A stretch of 64,000 bases of DNA from Turritopsis dohrnii (GCA_027922465.2 BQMF02000116.1:496001-560000); one strand, 5' to 3'; counted from the first letter of the stretch, positions 49,841 to 61,366 are shown. The notes: a model not told the origin generated them from the sequence alone. Program-made: numbers and translations.

Positions 49841-50421
49841 AAAATTCTTAGGCTTGGTCTCCACTGGGCGAAAATTCTTAAGCTTGGTCTCCACTGGGCG
49901 CAAAAGAGCGCAAATGTTATTAAGCATATTTTAATCGTACTTTTGCGCCTAATGGAGACACTCCATGAATGCACTTTTGCGCACTTAAGCGTACTTATGC
50001 GTCATTTTGCGCTGTTTTGCGCCGAGAACATAACTTTTTGATATTGGCGTAAAACTATCAAAGGATGCCGACGATTAATCATTCATCAAATAATTTTTTT
50101 ACACTTTGCCTACCAACATGGAATACAAATGCTAAGGACTGCTGACTTTCTCCGGTTGCAATGCAAGACACTCCTCCACTGAGGTCTTTCTTTGTGATTC
50201 TTTCTCTTACCAAAACAATCAAATAGTGAAATCTTTGACGACACAATCGTAAAAAATGATACTTATATTTTCTGTCATCATTTGTTAGTCCCAGATACAA
50301 CAAAGTATTACATAATCTCAATTCTTGTCGTTTATAACCTTGTCTTCAGTTGTTTTGCTTTTTTTTGCTTTGTTTCTTTAGGGTTTTTTTCGAAAATTTT
50401 GAAGACCAAGCTTTAGGAATC
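49841..50421 (-). mobile_element. Decayed PIF/Harbinger fragment with subterminal GCGCAAAA motifs
   Basis: A 30-bp unit ending GGTCTCCACTGGGCG is duplicated (49841-49870 and 49871-49900). AAGCTTGGTCT recurs inverted at about 50402-50413. Between them a cluster of TTTTGCGC/GCGCAAAA motifs (49895-50030) is followed by a minus-strand frame (50321-50079) with RLCRQRFHYLIVLVRERITK, then ATGESQQSLAFVFHVGRQSV. This is the helix-turn-helix N-terminal region of HARBI1-like transposases. No catalytic domain. Confidence 0.6.
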
Positions 50422-50569
50422 TATAACACACTTGTGCAGGAATTTCAAGCAGGAACCCATTTTGAATACGTTAAGTTTCGCGGGAATTAATTTTCCCGAA
50501 TTTTCGGATTTCTTTTGTTTTAGAACAATAGGACTCGCATAACTGGCGAAAACTAAAACCGAAGTATTA

Positions 50570-53390
50570 CAACAGCCAGCTGTCGGAAGTTGACTACATT
50601 TTGAATACGTACTGGTAGAATTTGAACATCTGAATAATCAAGATATGACAAGAGGGATTGCACTTTACGTCAGGAAATCAATATCGCACAAGAAAATAGA
50701 GAAATCATGCATTCTGACAAAACAGCAAAGACCGAAATAATTGCTACTGACTGAGATTCGTCTTCAAAACAACGATATCATGCTGCTTGCTGTTGTGTAC
50801 CGTAGCCCCATATAGTAGCGCTGAAGAAAACGACCAGGTCAACCAGTTTTTTCGAGCAATTCCTGGTATGTGACTTTAATCGAAGGGATATTAATTCGGA
50901 GACACTAACATCTACCAGCAGTCAAGACCATGACTTTATTGATGCAGTTAAAGATAGTTTTCTGACACAACATGTGAATCAACCAACAAGAAGACGAGGA
51001 TCGGACGACCCTTCACCTTGGTGGTGATCAATATGTGAAAGACATCAAATACGCTTCACCACTTGGCAAATCCGATCACGAACTGCATAAATTGAACTAC
51101 CAACATCAACCTGAAAAGCTTCCATCTGAAATTGTTTCTGATTTTAACAAAGCCGACTTTGAAAGAATGAAAAAACTTCTTGACATCAATTGGACAAAAC
51201 ATTTTAAAGATTGCGGAGATGATATTGACAAGCTATGGAACAAATTTGAGGCAATGTATAAGGAAGCCAAAGTAGTATGTATACCAACAAGAGCAGTAAA
51301 GACTGTAAAAGAGTGTTCATGTATCCCCTCAATAAAAAGACGATGGCTAAAAAGAAAAAGAAATACCCTCGGTTACTGTAAATGTAGAAATCAAGTACGT
51401 AAGTTGACAATAAAAGTGAAAAGAGATTATGAGAAAAAAATTGCTAGATCTACAAAGACAAACAGTAAAGACATTTGGACATATGTGAATGCAAAAACTA
51501 AGATTAAATCGTCAATTCCAGACCTGCTTATGAATGAAAATTCCGAAAAAATGGCAGAAACTGACCAAGAGAAAGCAAATGTTCTGTGTGCATTCTTTTC
51601 CAGCGTCTATATAGATGAACCAACGGTACCTGTTGCACTTGACGGCCTGAAGAAACCAATAATTGAAAGTGATTTTCAACTGGAGATGACGCAAGAGATT
51701 GTTTTGAAAAAATTAGAAAAATTGAATCCCAGCAAACATCCTGGTCCGGACGGCCTGCATCCACGTGTATTGAAAAAACTAGCGACCGTGATTGCTGAAC
51801 CACTTCACATCATATTCGAACAATCTTACACCATGGGGAAAGTCCCATCCACTTGAAAGAGAGCTAACATAACAGTCATCTATAAGAAAAAAGGTGACAA
51901 AAATTCTTCTGGAAATTACAGACCAATTAGCCTGATTAGCATTGCATCAAAAACTTTCGAATCGATAATGCGTAATTCTTTGCTATCATATCTCAAAGCC
52001 AACAAGAGCCATAATGGCACAAAACGGTAGCAGCATTTCAACTCGCAATGTACAAAAATAAAAAGATTCTAAATTAAAAGCCCCATGAAGCTTTGTCGAA
52101 CTTTGTTTATCTCTTAGGCTTAAATTAAGGCAATTTTCATTTGAAAAAGTGTAAACAGGGCTTAACTAAAACCACCAGAAAACTATTTGATACAAACAAA
52201 AGAAATATGCACAATACACGAAACTATGTTTTTTTTTATATCAGAGTTTTTTTTATAAAAAGAAAGCTGTAAGACCGGAAAGAAAAAAAAACAAACGTCA
52301 TCTAAAAATATAAGAAACGAAGTAAAACCGTTTCCAACTTTAATCCAAGACATTTTTGTAGACAAGCAAACCAAATACACACGTACAAAATATAAAAAAA
52401 TGTAAAATGCTTTTAAAAGGTTTAAATTCGATGAATTTTGATGAATCTTTGTAACTGCAAGAAGAAGAGAGCTTCGAACTTCGACGTTCCAAAACCAAAA
52501 CTTAAGTTTATTTTAACCGTGTTTCAAATTAGGTGCAACTAAAGTTCCCCACCGTGTTTTTAATAGGAAAATGTTTATTTAATGGCGAATCTATGGTAAA
52601 ATACTAAAAGAACGTATAAAGAATGTTTTGATAGTTATAAAAATTATTAGCCTCCGTTCTTTAGTTGCAATTTACGCAGTTTCGGAAGCGACATTGGTAA
52701 GCTGCACAGGCTAAACTGCCATTTCGGTCGGTAGTAGGAGGAGGAGGAAGAGGAGGAGTAGTCCAAGGGTGTTTTAATACGGTATTCGCTTCGCTGCTAC
52801 CGTAATAAACTTTTGGAAGATCAACTACTCTGCAATTACTCCAAATTATAGATAAATGGACAGAAATTCTCGAAAATGGCGGTGTGATTGATATCATATA
52901 TTGTGATTTTAAAAAAGCGTTTGACACTGTTCCCCACTGTCGACTAATTGAAGTCTTGCCTCACTACGGACTACAAGGTGCAGTTCTCTCTTGGATAAGA
53001 GATTTTCTGACCGATCGATATCAACAAGTTTGTGTAAATCAAAACAAATCCGATGTATTTCCCGTAACGTCAGGAGTGCCCCAAGGATCGGTCCTACGTC
53101 CATTGCTTTTTGTTATCTTCATGAACACTCCAGCTGAAATTGTTGATGAGTCAGAACTTTTTTTGTATGCCGATGACTTAAAAATATTCAGAGAAATTGA
53201 AACCACGACTGATGCTGCTAACCTACAAAGCGATCTAAACAAATTATTGGATTGGACAGATACCTTCTTATTGAAATTCCATCCGGAAAAATGTGAGCAC
53301 ATGAAAATAAAGTCAAAGTTCAAGTCTCTTGACGCAATGGATGGCACATTATGTAATGGATGGCACTGGCCTCATGCAAAAATCAGATGT
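50570..53390 (+). mobile_element. LINE with endonuclease and reverse transcriptase, interrupted and dead
   Basis: Plus-strand pieces in order: endonuclease remnants (EIRLQNNDIMLLAVVYRSP at about 50752-50810, frames broken), then ORF2 from 51035 (WLKRKRNTLGYCKCRNQVRKL; PSKHPGPDGLHPRVLKKL). The RT is stopped at 51854-51856 by TGA where family members have Trp, continues out of frame of that stop (KKGDKNSSGNYRPISLISI), is split by the insertion at 52024-52803, and resumes (DIIYCDFKKAFDTVPH, SGVPQGSVL, FLYADDLKIF) to about 53390. The YADD catalytic box is intact. CR1/Jockey-like. Dead because of frameshifts, a stop and insertions. Confidence 0.88.
52024..52803. mobile_element. 780-bp inverted-terminus element inserted in the LINE
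   Basis: ACGGTAGCAGC at 52024-52034 and its reverse complement at 52793-52803 bound a block that interrupts the reverse-transcriptase reading frame: NYRPISL...YLKANK on the left, GRSTTLQLLQIIDKW on the right. Flanks AAA and AAT give no perfect target duplication. There is no coding capacity. The class is unassigned. Confidence 0.65.
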
Positions 53391-53398
53391 GAATGACC

Positions 53399-53467
53399 CA
53401 ACCTCGAACCCAGGGCCTTTTCGATATACGGATATCGAAAAGACAAGAGACCCTGGGTTCGAGGTTG
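53399..53467. mobile_element. 69-bp foldback element with 10-bp target duplication
   Basis: CAACCTCGAACCCAGGG and its exact reverse complement form the outer arms. An inner CTTTTCGATAT/ATATCGAAAAG pair makes nearly the whole unit a hairpin. GTGAATGACC occurs directly on both sides (53389-53398 and 53468-53477), a convincing 10-bp duplication. Confidence 0.85.
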
Positions 53468-53477
53468 GTGAATGACC

Positions 53478-54202
53478 GAAAAGGATGTGTCATATTCGTC
53501 TTTCCCGTGTGCAAACCCCGTGACAAAAAATTTAATCACTGAATTGAAAACAGAGAGTTTACCCATGTTGTAGAGCAATGGTACCCTCGTGACGATAAAA
53601 AAAACGTGCACGTACTACTATAAAATAATCGTAAAAAAGCGAATGGCCTCACGAAGAATATGACCACGATTAAGAAGATTTTGAACGTAAAATTCAACAA
53701 AATTTATAACTGTCTAAAACTGTCTAAGTGGTATGCACATAGTGGTATATATAAGATATAAATTAAATTAAATGTCTTCTGTTAAACTGTAAACATCATT
53801 CTTGAAAATGAACCGGAGGGGTCGAAATGTTGAAACCTAGCGTATTCATTAATTTAAAATTAATTCCCGCGAAATTTAATTCCAGCTGATGTTAAATTGG
53901 CTGCAATCATTCGATTTTTATCTACAGGGGCAAATTATGCTAATTATGCAGATTTACAGCATGTTTTCAGTGTACGCAAAAGTACTTAATCAAACTGTAT
54001 ACCTAAGGTTTGTAAAACAATTTCTACATCATCTTGAAAAGATAAGTACTCGAAGGTATGTTTTTCTTAAAAATTTCTAGAAGACATATGTTGTCTAGTC
54101 AGTGTCGAAAAGACACCGCGAAAACGATGTCTTTTTAACATTGGATAGACGTTACGTGGCCATGGTTACACACGCAAAATAAAAATTTTAAATGTTTTTA
54201 CA
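53478..54202. other. Intergenic, no supported gene
   Basis: AT-rich, with no recognisable coding frame or element termini. It may include the 3' remains of the LINE and the outer end of the Harbinger element that follows. Confidence 0.4.
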
Positions 54203-57200
54203 CTAATATCTATTTAAACTTTTTTCCGAATTCCATTGTCTGTTATGTAATGTCCCTTGATCACTGCGTGGTGTATTGACAACAGGAGACGGTGGTGATG
54301 TGAAGTACTGCAGTGAAGTTGGTGTATGAGCTACTAATGCTGGCATACTTAACAAACCAAACTGTGCTTGAAAAATAATCTCTTGGATTTTTACTTTTGC
54401 TAATTCCTTGCACCTTTTGTTACCAATGCTTTGTAAGCTAACTCCTATGTTTTCCCCAAAAACAATATCTGAGTCTCGTGGTTCTCTTTTCTTGGCTGCA
54501 AGGATGTCCATTCCTTCAGATAAAGCTTCTTCAGTTTGCTGTTTTGTCGCTTTTCTCTTTTTTGGAAGAAGTTTGTGAATTGATCGCGGAAGATCAGGAG
54601 ATTCTCGGTTGTTTTCCAAGTTGTTTTCCTCGAGCTTTACTTCCTTACTATAATCTTTATACTGGAAGTCATTTTCCTCTTCTGTGCCAAGTTCATCGAC
54701 ATCCTGAATAAAAAATTGTTTCGTTTTAGACACCAAGCACAGATGCACAATGGAATGAAGTTGCTAAAGAATACATTGTTTCTATCGATGGGAAACACAT
54801 CGTCATAGCCGTTCTTATTATTTTAATAACAAGGAGTATAGTGTTGTTGTGGATGCTAATTACCGCTTCATTTATGTCGATGTCGGTTGCAATGGTCGGA
54901 TACGTGATGGCGGCGTGTGTTGAAATTGTCTACATCACTGGAAGAGAATTATAATTGGGAATACCCAAACCAACATTAGATGACGGGAAAACCAACGTTC
55001 CCTACCTCTTTCCACTAAGACAGATGTGACGAAACCTTATCAATTTCGGGGAATATCAAAGAAGCAAAACATATTTAATTATAGGCTAAGCAGAGCAAGG
55101 CGTTATGAAAAATGCATATGGTATATTGTAAATTTGATTCTGCTATCACCAGAAAATGTACAAAAGATCGTATGTGCCAGTTGTATTCTTCATAATTTTT
55201 TACGAAAAAACGTTTGTTCAAACAAAGATGTTGAAAATAGTGAAAATGGTGCCATTGCATATGACATCATGCATACCGTTAAATACAGTGGGAGTATATA
55301 AATGCGTGCTGGATGTAAAAAAGGAAGAGATAACTTTTGTGGTTAATTCAATGTAACTGGAATAGTTTCATTAGCCACATTCCGGAAAATCATATTTTGT
55401 TTACATGAAACTATATTCGCTATGTATCTGAAGGGACGTTTATATAACTTGGTAGAGTTGTTCTTGAATACACGTTTTTTTTATAAGCAACCAAGGTCAG
55501 ACCTTAGTAGTAATGTTGCTTAAAAAATGACCGTTTTTTAGTAGTAATGTTGCTTAATTTGTTGCTAAGTATTAATTGAAAAAATATGTACAGTGTGTCC
55601 CAGAGAATTTCGGTCTGAGATTTTAACAGCTCATAACTTTTCACACATATATCAGATTTCAGCAATTTTTACACCATTCGATAGGATTTTATTCATAGAT
55701 TTTAAACATATACATTTTGTTCTCCAAAACCTTTTAGTTTGGAAACAATTAAGGATTTTACCATGAAAAAATCCAATTATCTTCTTAATGGTTAACTAAC
55801 ACATCTTTCAATAACACCTATCAAAGGTCATTATCAAAAACAATATCAAAGTCAAGTGACTGTAAAACACAAGAGTCATTAAAAACAAAACTTTAAGCTG
55901 TCTCAACATGTCCCCCGTTTCTCTTGACACAGCGATTTGCTGTTGCTGTCATAAAGAGTGGCGAATAAAATTTTGATTTTGTCTAAGATTATTTGCTGCG
56001 TCAACATTTTTACTTTTCAACTGTGATAGACTCTGGATCTCAGTGGAGAAAAGCTTTTGCAGCAACTAAAGATTGCTCATATGATGTCAAAAAATTTTTG
56101 TAGAAGCCCCCGTCTCACAATTTTTAACTTTGTGATGAGATTATAATTTTAGTGTGTTCAACAACACCACAACATGTTCTTAATAAACAAAAGAATAATT
56201 GCACGTGGAAACTTACTTTTATTAACCATTAAGGAGTTAATGACCGTGACAGTTTAAAGAAATCCTTATAACTACAAAGGCATTGGACTAAATTATTTAA
56301 AATATAGGTTTTTAAAATCCTTGAAAGAAATGCTATCGAATGATGTAAAAATCTCTAAAATCTGATATATGTGTGAAAAGTTATAGCTTGTTAAAATCTC
56401 AGACCGAAATTCTCTGGGACACACTGTATTTCCAGTCTTGAATACCTTTGTGTAAACTTAAGTATTTAAGTATAAAGTGTAGGACACAGTACTGCAACTT
56501 AGTGTAACCACCTAGTGCGGCAATTTTAAGAAAAGTGCTTTAGCTATGCTAGTGCTGCATTATTTCAAAATTTCATGTTGCTAATTTATGTAAGATCCTT
56601 GTAGTACTGTTGCTTAACTTTCTGAGAAAATTTACTAGTGTTGCTTATAAACGTGTTGCTTATAAAAAAAAACGTGTATGTCTCTATAAAGTCATAAGAA
56701 ACTTCACGTGAACATTCGAAAAAAATGAGCAAAGTAATGATGTTTCTTTTGATACAAGTGAAGTTTTACATCTCAGAAGTAATTATTGAGTCTCATCAGT
56801 AATTATATTTTTTCGTGTAACAGGCTGGTTGATGTCAGGAATGTGGCTAATGGAAAGATAATTTTATTTGATATATATATACGTTCCTTATTACGGACAG
56901 CCTTCACTCCATTTCTTTCACGTGTTGCTGGTAATTGCTCTCTTTTGCTTTTGTTTCATAAAATATTTTGTTCAGTTATACGTGGTGAACTTGGTAAGAG
57001 TGTATATTTTCGTGACAAGAATCTTTGTTTATATTTTGATGTCCGTAATAAGGAAGGCTGTCCGTAATTTGACACATTGACGGAAGCTATTACTCTGATA
57101 GTATAATCTCGTTCCCAGGGCTTCTACGTTTTGCTTTACCTTGAAGAAGCACTGGAAACATGACTTCTGTTAGACGTTAATTAACGCGTGTGCCCACTTA

Positions 57201-57611
57201 CATAAGATGAAATGGTTTTCCTTGGAGCTATAACATCCTTCAAGAATGACATAGCCTGGAAGAAATGCCATTTCGACTCATAAGTTTTATCTCGTCCTGC
57301 GTCGCTTTTATTCACGCATTTCGCTAATTCTTTCGAATAGTAACTTCGTAGAGTGTTCATTTTTCTTTTGACTTCAGCTTCTAAAAAACAACAGTGTTTT
57401 CAGTGAGTTATCTCTACAACTTTCATTTGCTTGTACAAACCAAATAATAACAATACTCACCGCTCATATCACACTTTTCCATTAAGCTTTTTATACTCTT
57501 TCTTCTTTGGTCCCTATTTTTGTAATTTGTGGACGAAATATTCCACAAACACTCCTCTTCCTGCCACAAGTTAATAAATTGGTCAGTTGATGCTAACTTA
57601 ACCAACGACAT
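54203..57611 (-). CDS. MADF-BESS protein gene, three exons, Harbinger-associated
   Basis: Exons 57611-57461, 57380-57202 and 54703-54203 join in frame (151+179+501 bases) into an uninterrupted 276-residue protein. The first two exons give a full MADF (Myb/SANT-like DNA-binding) domain: FINLWQEEECLWNISSTNYKN, then VKRKMNTLRSYYSKEL, then KWHFFQAMSFLKDVI. Exon 3 is acidic, then basic (LLPKKRKATKQQ), and carries a BESS-like motif (FGENIGVSLQSIGNKRCKELAKVK). This is the usual architecture of the accessory protein of PIF/Harbinger transposons and of several domesticated nuclear factors. The 2.5-kb second intron contains a broken transposase and two nested MITEs, yet the splice sites are intact, so the gene may still be functional or only recently lost. 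Confidence 0.75.
54726..55345 (+). pseudogene. C-terminal Harbinger transposase remnant inside the MADF-gene intron
   Basis: Opposite strand to the MADF gene, directly beside its third exon. Pieces in different frames read PSTDAQWNEVAKEY, VSIDGKHIVI (first catalytic Asp region), YYFNNKEYSVVVDANYRFIYVDVGCNGR (in two parts, the second Asp) and the conserved tail KPYQFRGISKKQNIFNYRLSRARR, then ASCILHNFLR. Short segments between them are missing. It is clearly HARBI1-like but frameshifted and internally deleted. Confidence 0.8.
55471..56676. mobile_element. Outer TA-flanked MITE, itself carrying a nested MITE
   Basis: CACGTTTTTTTTATAAGCAAC at the left and the matching inverted GTTGCTTATAAAAAAAAACGTG at the right, each flanked by TA. 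Excluding the nested element it is about 370 bp. Inner segments match the repeat at 28548-29680. It sits in the second intron of the MADF-BESS gene. Confidence 0.75.
55591..56426. mobile_element. Nested Tc1/mariner-type MITE with inverted termini of about 98 bp
   Basis: Termini starting CAGTGTGTCCCAGAGAAT at both ends, inverted and about 90% matching over about 98 bp, flanked by TA at 55589-55590 and 56427-56428. The CAGT start, TA duplication and 836-bp non-coding body fit a non-autonomous Tc1/mariner element. Confidence 0.88.
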
Positions 57612-57772
57612 ATCTTCTACACTTCACTTTTACTCACTTTAACTTTCTCTTCATAGCTACAAAATAAATCGCGTGATTATATACTTAAGTGAGTAAAACA
57701 ATAGAACTGACGTAATTCAATAGATAAATTCCATCATTTTTTAAATGAAAACTCAAACATGTTTGAGTTAAG

Positions 57773-57875
57773 GCTGAAACACACGATCATTTTAAAATGA
57801 TAAATGACAAACGTTAATTTTTTTAATCCTTTAAAAAATGATTAGAACATCTGTTTACACGATCATTTATGATTA
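57773..57875. repeat. Second copy of the 49640-49735 interspersed repeat
   Basis: AAGGCTGAAACACACGATC, then CATTTTAAAATG, then TTTTTTTAATCC and TGTTTACACGATCATTTA, same order and strand as at 49.6 kb. It abuts the left terminus of the integrase/RING element. Confidence 0.65.
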
Positions 57876-58170
57876 CCATAAGTGTATTAAAACGTCCATT
57901 TCATATTTTTGTAAAAACAATTTTCAATTTTCTAAAAAAAACTGAATTTCAAGGTAAAAATCAATTTTCAAATTGAAAATAAAATTGAAAATTGATTTGC
58001 AAATTAAAATTCATATCAATTTCTTTATGACGATCAAAGATACGATTTATAAATTATTTTTACCGCATTTACACCACAAAACAGTGCCTGTTAGACGGGG
58101 GTATGGAACATCTGCGAATCTTTTGCCCGTAGACTTGAAGGGAAGACACAAAGAGTGAATTGCCATCAAA

Positions 58171-59913
58171 ATGGATCGTGTTATATCAAAACAGGCTGTA
58201 GAGAACCTTGTACAATCAGGCAAAACATACAAGGAAATCTCGGCAATTCTCCAAAGCCAACATGCAGGACTGAGAGGTATCTCTGAAAGATCAGTTCGGC
58301 GTTACTGCTCTAACAACGGAATCAACAAAGCTTCTGTTTTAGATAATGACGCCATTGATGCAGTTGTGTCATCGCATATTTCGAAAGTAAGTAGTGCTAA
58401 TTACACCACTCAGTATTTCATGGCCTCACTACAGTAAAACTTATCGATATGTGTTCCCTCGATTTCAGGTTGGTGCCTCGTACGGTAGAAAAATGATGAC
58501 TGGCTACTTAAGGAGTAGTAAAGTACGACTGGGAGAAGTGAGAGTAGGAGCGTCGCTGAAAAGGTTGAATCCACAAGCACACAGACAAAGGGAAGAAAGT
58601 GCTGGTCGCTCCCTGAATCCAAAATGTTACAAAGCTGATTATTTTGGACATAAAATTCGCATTGACCAGAATGAGAAACTAGCTATGCATGGTGTTACAC
58701 ATGTAATGGCAAGAGATGGATTCTCTGGAATGATTGTAGCTCACACCACCATCCCCGTTAAGAACAATCCAGCTATTTATGAAAATATATTTAGGTTACG
58801 CTTTTACTATCTCTAAGTTCCAAATTCTTAACCATAAAACTAACTTATCTTTTCATTAATTCTTAAGAAGCTTAAGTGCTGAATTCCTGATTAGGGAATA
58901 ACAAAATTGTAATTTATTGTCGTCTTTCTTTAGAGCCTTTGTTAGAGAATACGGCATGTGGGACCAGCTACGAATCGATGGCGGGGGTGAATTCAAATTA
59001 ATCTGTTTTGTTCAAAACCAAATTTTAGGACAAATTGCTCAGTTGAGCCCTACAAGTCTACAAAATCAACAGATGTAAGTATCTTCAAATATTTAAATTT
59101 TCCAGTCTGAGTTTTCAAATATTTATCACCGGCTTTACTACGCTTTCTTGAAACTTTCTAGACAGGGATGAGAGAACTTGGTCAGAAAATGTATTCCGAA
59201 ATTCCACAATTGAGGATTTCCAAATTTATACAATATTGCTGCCGCATAATTCCAAATTTTATTTTTATTATATCATAGAATAATATCATAGAAAGAATGT
59301 GGGTAGAGGTGAACAGCCGTGTTAATTATCCAGTGAAATACGCTTTGAATCGCTTGATTAACGATGGTTTTGTCAATTTTCAAGATGACGCTGTTAAATT
59401 TGCTATTTCCTGGGTATCATGTCGTGTAACACATGCTGGTATTGAAACTTTCGTTCAAGCATGGAATCATCATCCAGTTCCAAGTAAGCTATTCTTACCT
59501 TATTACCCCCAAAACGCAGGCATATTGTCTTAGTTCGAAGCATGGGGCGCAGTATGACAGAGATAAACTCGGACTCATATAAATAGGTCCTTAATAAATT
59601 GACTTAGCAATTATTCTGATGAGACACTTTAAAATTTTATTCGTTTCTAGAAAAAGGCGTGCCTCTGCAACTGTTCAGAAACAATGACAAAGCCTTTCGT
59701 ATAGACATGGATGAAGTGTTGTCCGTGGAAGTAGCAATGACAAGTTACGAAGATACGACAGGAAACAAGCTAAAAGCGGAAAGTTGTTTTGGAAAGGATC
59801 CTCTCGCAAATTATCCTGAGTTACAGAAATTAAGAATGGAAGCGTGTAATGCAAATCTACTTCCATTCAATGTGATTTTCCAAGAAGTTGTTAACAATAA
59901 TTCATTTCCATAG
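58171..59913 (+). CDS. Integrase-core (rve-type DDE) transposase, five exons, possibly disrupted
   Basis: Exons 58171-58386, 58469-58794, 58934-59074, about 59279-59483 and 59651-59913. The N-terminus (SKQAVENLVQSGKTYKEISA; ISERSVRRYCSNNGI) looks like a helix-turn-helix DNA-binding domain. The core begins near YFGHKIRIDQNEKLAMHG. A DDE triad is visible: Asp in HVMARDGFSGMIV, Asp in LRIDGGGEF, Glu in IERMWVEVNSRVNYP. It ends NNNSFP at 59913. The junction of exons 3 and 4 does not match in phase with the best GT-AG sites, and a short ATATCATAGAA duplication sits right at the acceptor, so this copy may be inactive. Metazoan proteins of this kind are usually annotated only as integrase catalytic domain-containing. 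Confidence 0.75.
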
Positions 59914-60001
59914 AGCGATTTTCTTCTTTGTAAATTATACAAGAAATATACAACAAACTCAACTTTATTCATATGCTGTATTTACATTATAGTTCTAAGC
60001 C

Positions 60002-61265
60002 TTAGAAAGGTGCTGGTGGTAGATCGAAATTATCTTCTTCGTTTTCGTTTTCACTCGAGAACAAAGTTTCTAAGCCCTCGAAAAAGCTGTCAAACCCCTT
60101 CAGTGTAAATGTTGTGCTTAAACCTCTAGGCTCTCTACACTTTGGGCAGCCTTTTTCCATGTCTCCATTATACCAGCTGTCAATGCACGTTCGGCAACCA
60201 AGCATAGAAGAACAGGCTCTACAGGCAATAAGGGGTAGCTGAGGAGGGCAATCTTTGCAAATGCAACAAGAGAAGCATTCTTCGATCTTACTTAGTAACC
60301 CGATGTTGAGCTTATGCTTTTCGGCAGTTTTTAAAATCTTTCCCACCGATAAATTGATTTCTTTAACTTGCACTAGTATCTCTTTAACTTGCTTGTCATC
60401 AACCCGTCCAGTTCTTTTTCTTTTTTTGGGTCCTGAAGGAGAGACAAAATCCTCATTTGCATCCTCCTCGTCGCTACTTCCTTCAGCAAGGATGTTTATG
60501 TCGCCTCTTGGTACCGCAAATAACTTTCGTGATCCCACCTTCCAGAAGTTGATTCCTGAATAAAAACATAGCCAAAATCATAAGTAAATCTTCAAATTCT
60601 TCTACAAATACATTCTTTCTAGAAACAGAATTCTTTCAGTAATGTAAAGAAACAAAAAAAAAACGTACCTGTTGTTCCCTCTTCGTGGTAATATTTCATG
60701 CCGTTCCTTCCAACTATCTCAAGATCATCTTGTTGCATTTGATTTCTTACACTTCTAAGGATGTACAGCAAGTTAGCTTGATCCTCTTTGTATATGGGTA
60801 CGTGAGTTGTCGAGTTGTGACGAAGCATGTTAATTGGTTTACCATCGGGTCCTAAATCTGCCCTTACAACCTTAACAATTGCCAGAGAGTTTCGCCGGGG
60901 TGTATTTTGGCTGCTTTGTCTATTCTGTATCGCTGAGGAAACGGGAGGTTCAAACATTGACGATTGAGGGGTTTCTTGAATGTTATCTCTCGAGTTTGGT
61001 ACTTCTAATTCTATTCTCCAAGATGTCCCAGTTACGTAATCATTCGTCAAATCAAATGTCCCATTTCGAGGAAACTCGCGACAACCAGTAACAACTTCTG
61101 TCAAAGATATTCTGTTAGCATCTAATATCTGAAAAGAAGTTAATATCACATTATTTAAGAAACCTCTTTACAAACAAAGTTATTTTATGTACACTCCATC
61201 AATTAATCAGCTTACCTGAAAACTTCTTGCCAAATTAGCGGTAGTCACTTGAGATGACTCAAGTC
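60002..61265 (-). CDS. RING-like cysteine-rich partner gene of the integrase element
   Basis: Exon A 61128-60669 and exon B 60555-60002 join in phase (about 337 residues). A short upstream exon ending at 61216 (...TTANLARSFQ) also fits in phase, but has no ATG and an in-frame stop before it, so the true start is unresolved. Exon A has a conserved-looking block (ILDANRISLTEVVTGCREF, then SWRIELEV); exon B starts GINFWKVGSRKLFAVPRG. An acidic patch and a basic KKRKR signal follow. The C-terminal cysteine cluster (CCICKDC, CRACSSMLGCRTCIDSWY, GCPKCR) resembles a RING or U-box-like zinc module. It is convergent with the integrase gene (88 bp between stops). The role is unknown; RING folds suggest ubiquitin ligase or DNA-binding activity. 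Confidence 0.65.
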
Positions 61266-61366
61266 ACTCAGGTCAACTCACAATTATTGTAATGAAACTT
61301 GTACGTTATCATCGTTACTGAAACTCCCGCTGAATTTCAAACCGAAATATCGTTGTTTGCATCGCA

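Noticed and set aside
58171..59913. Retroviral or LTR-retrotransposon integrase
   Set aside because: It has host-like introns, inverted termini and no reverse transcriptase, gag or LTR nearby; a DNA transposon fits better.
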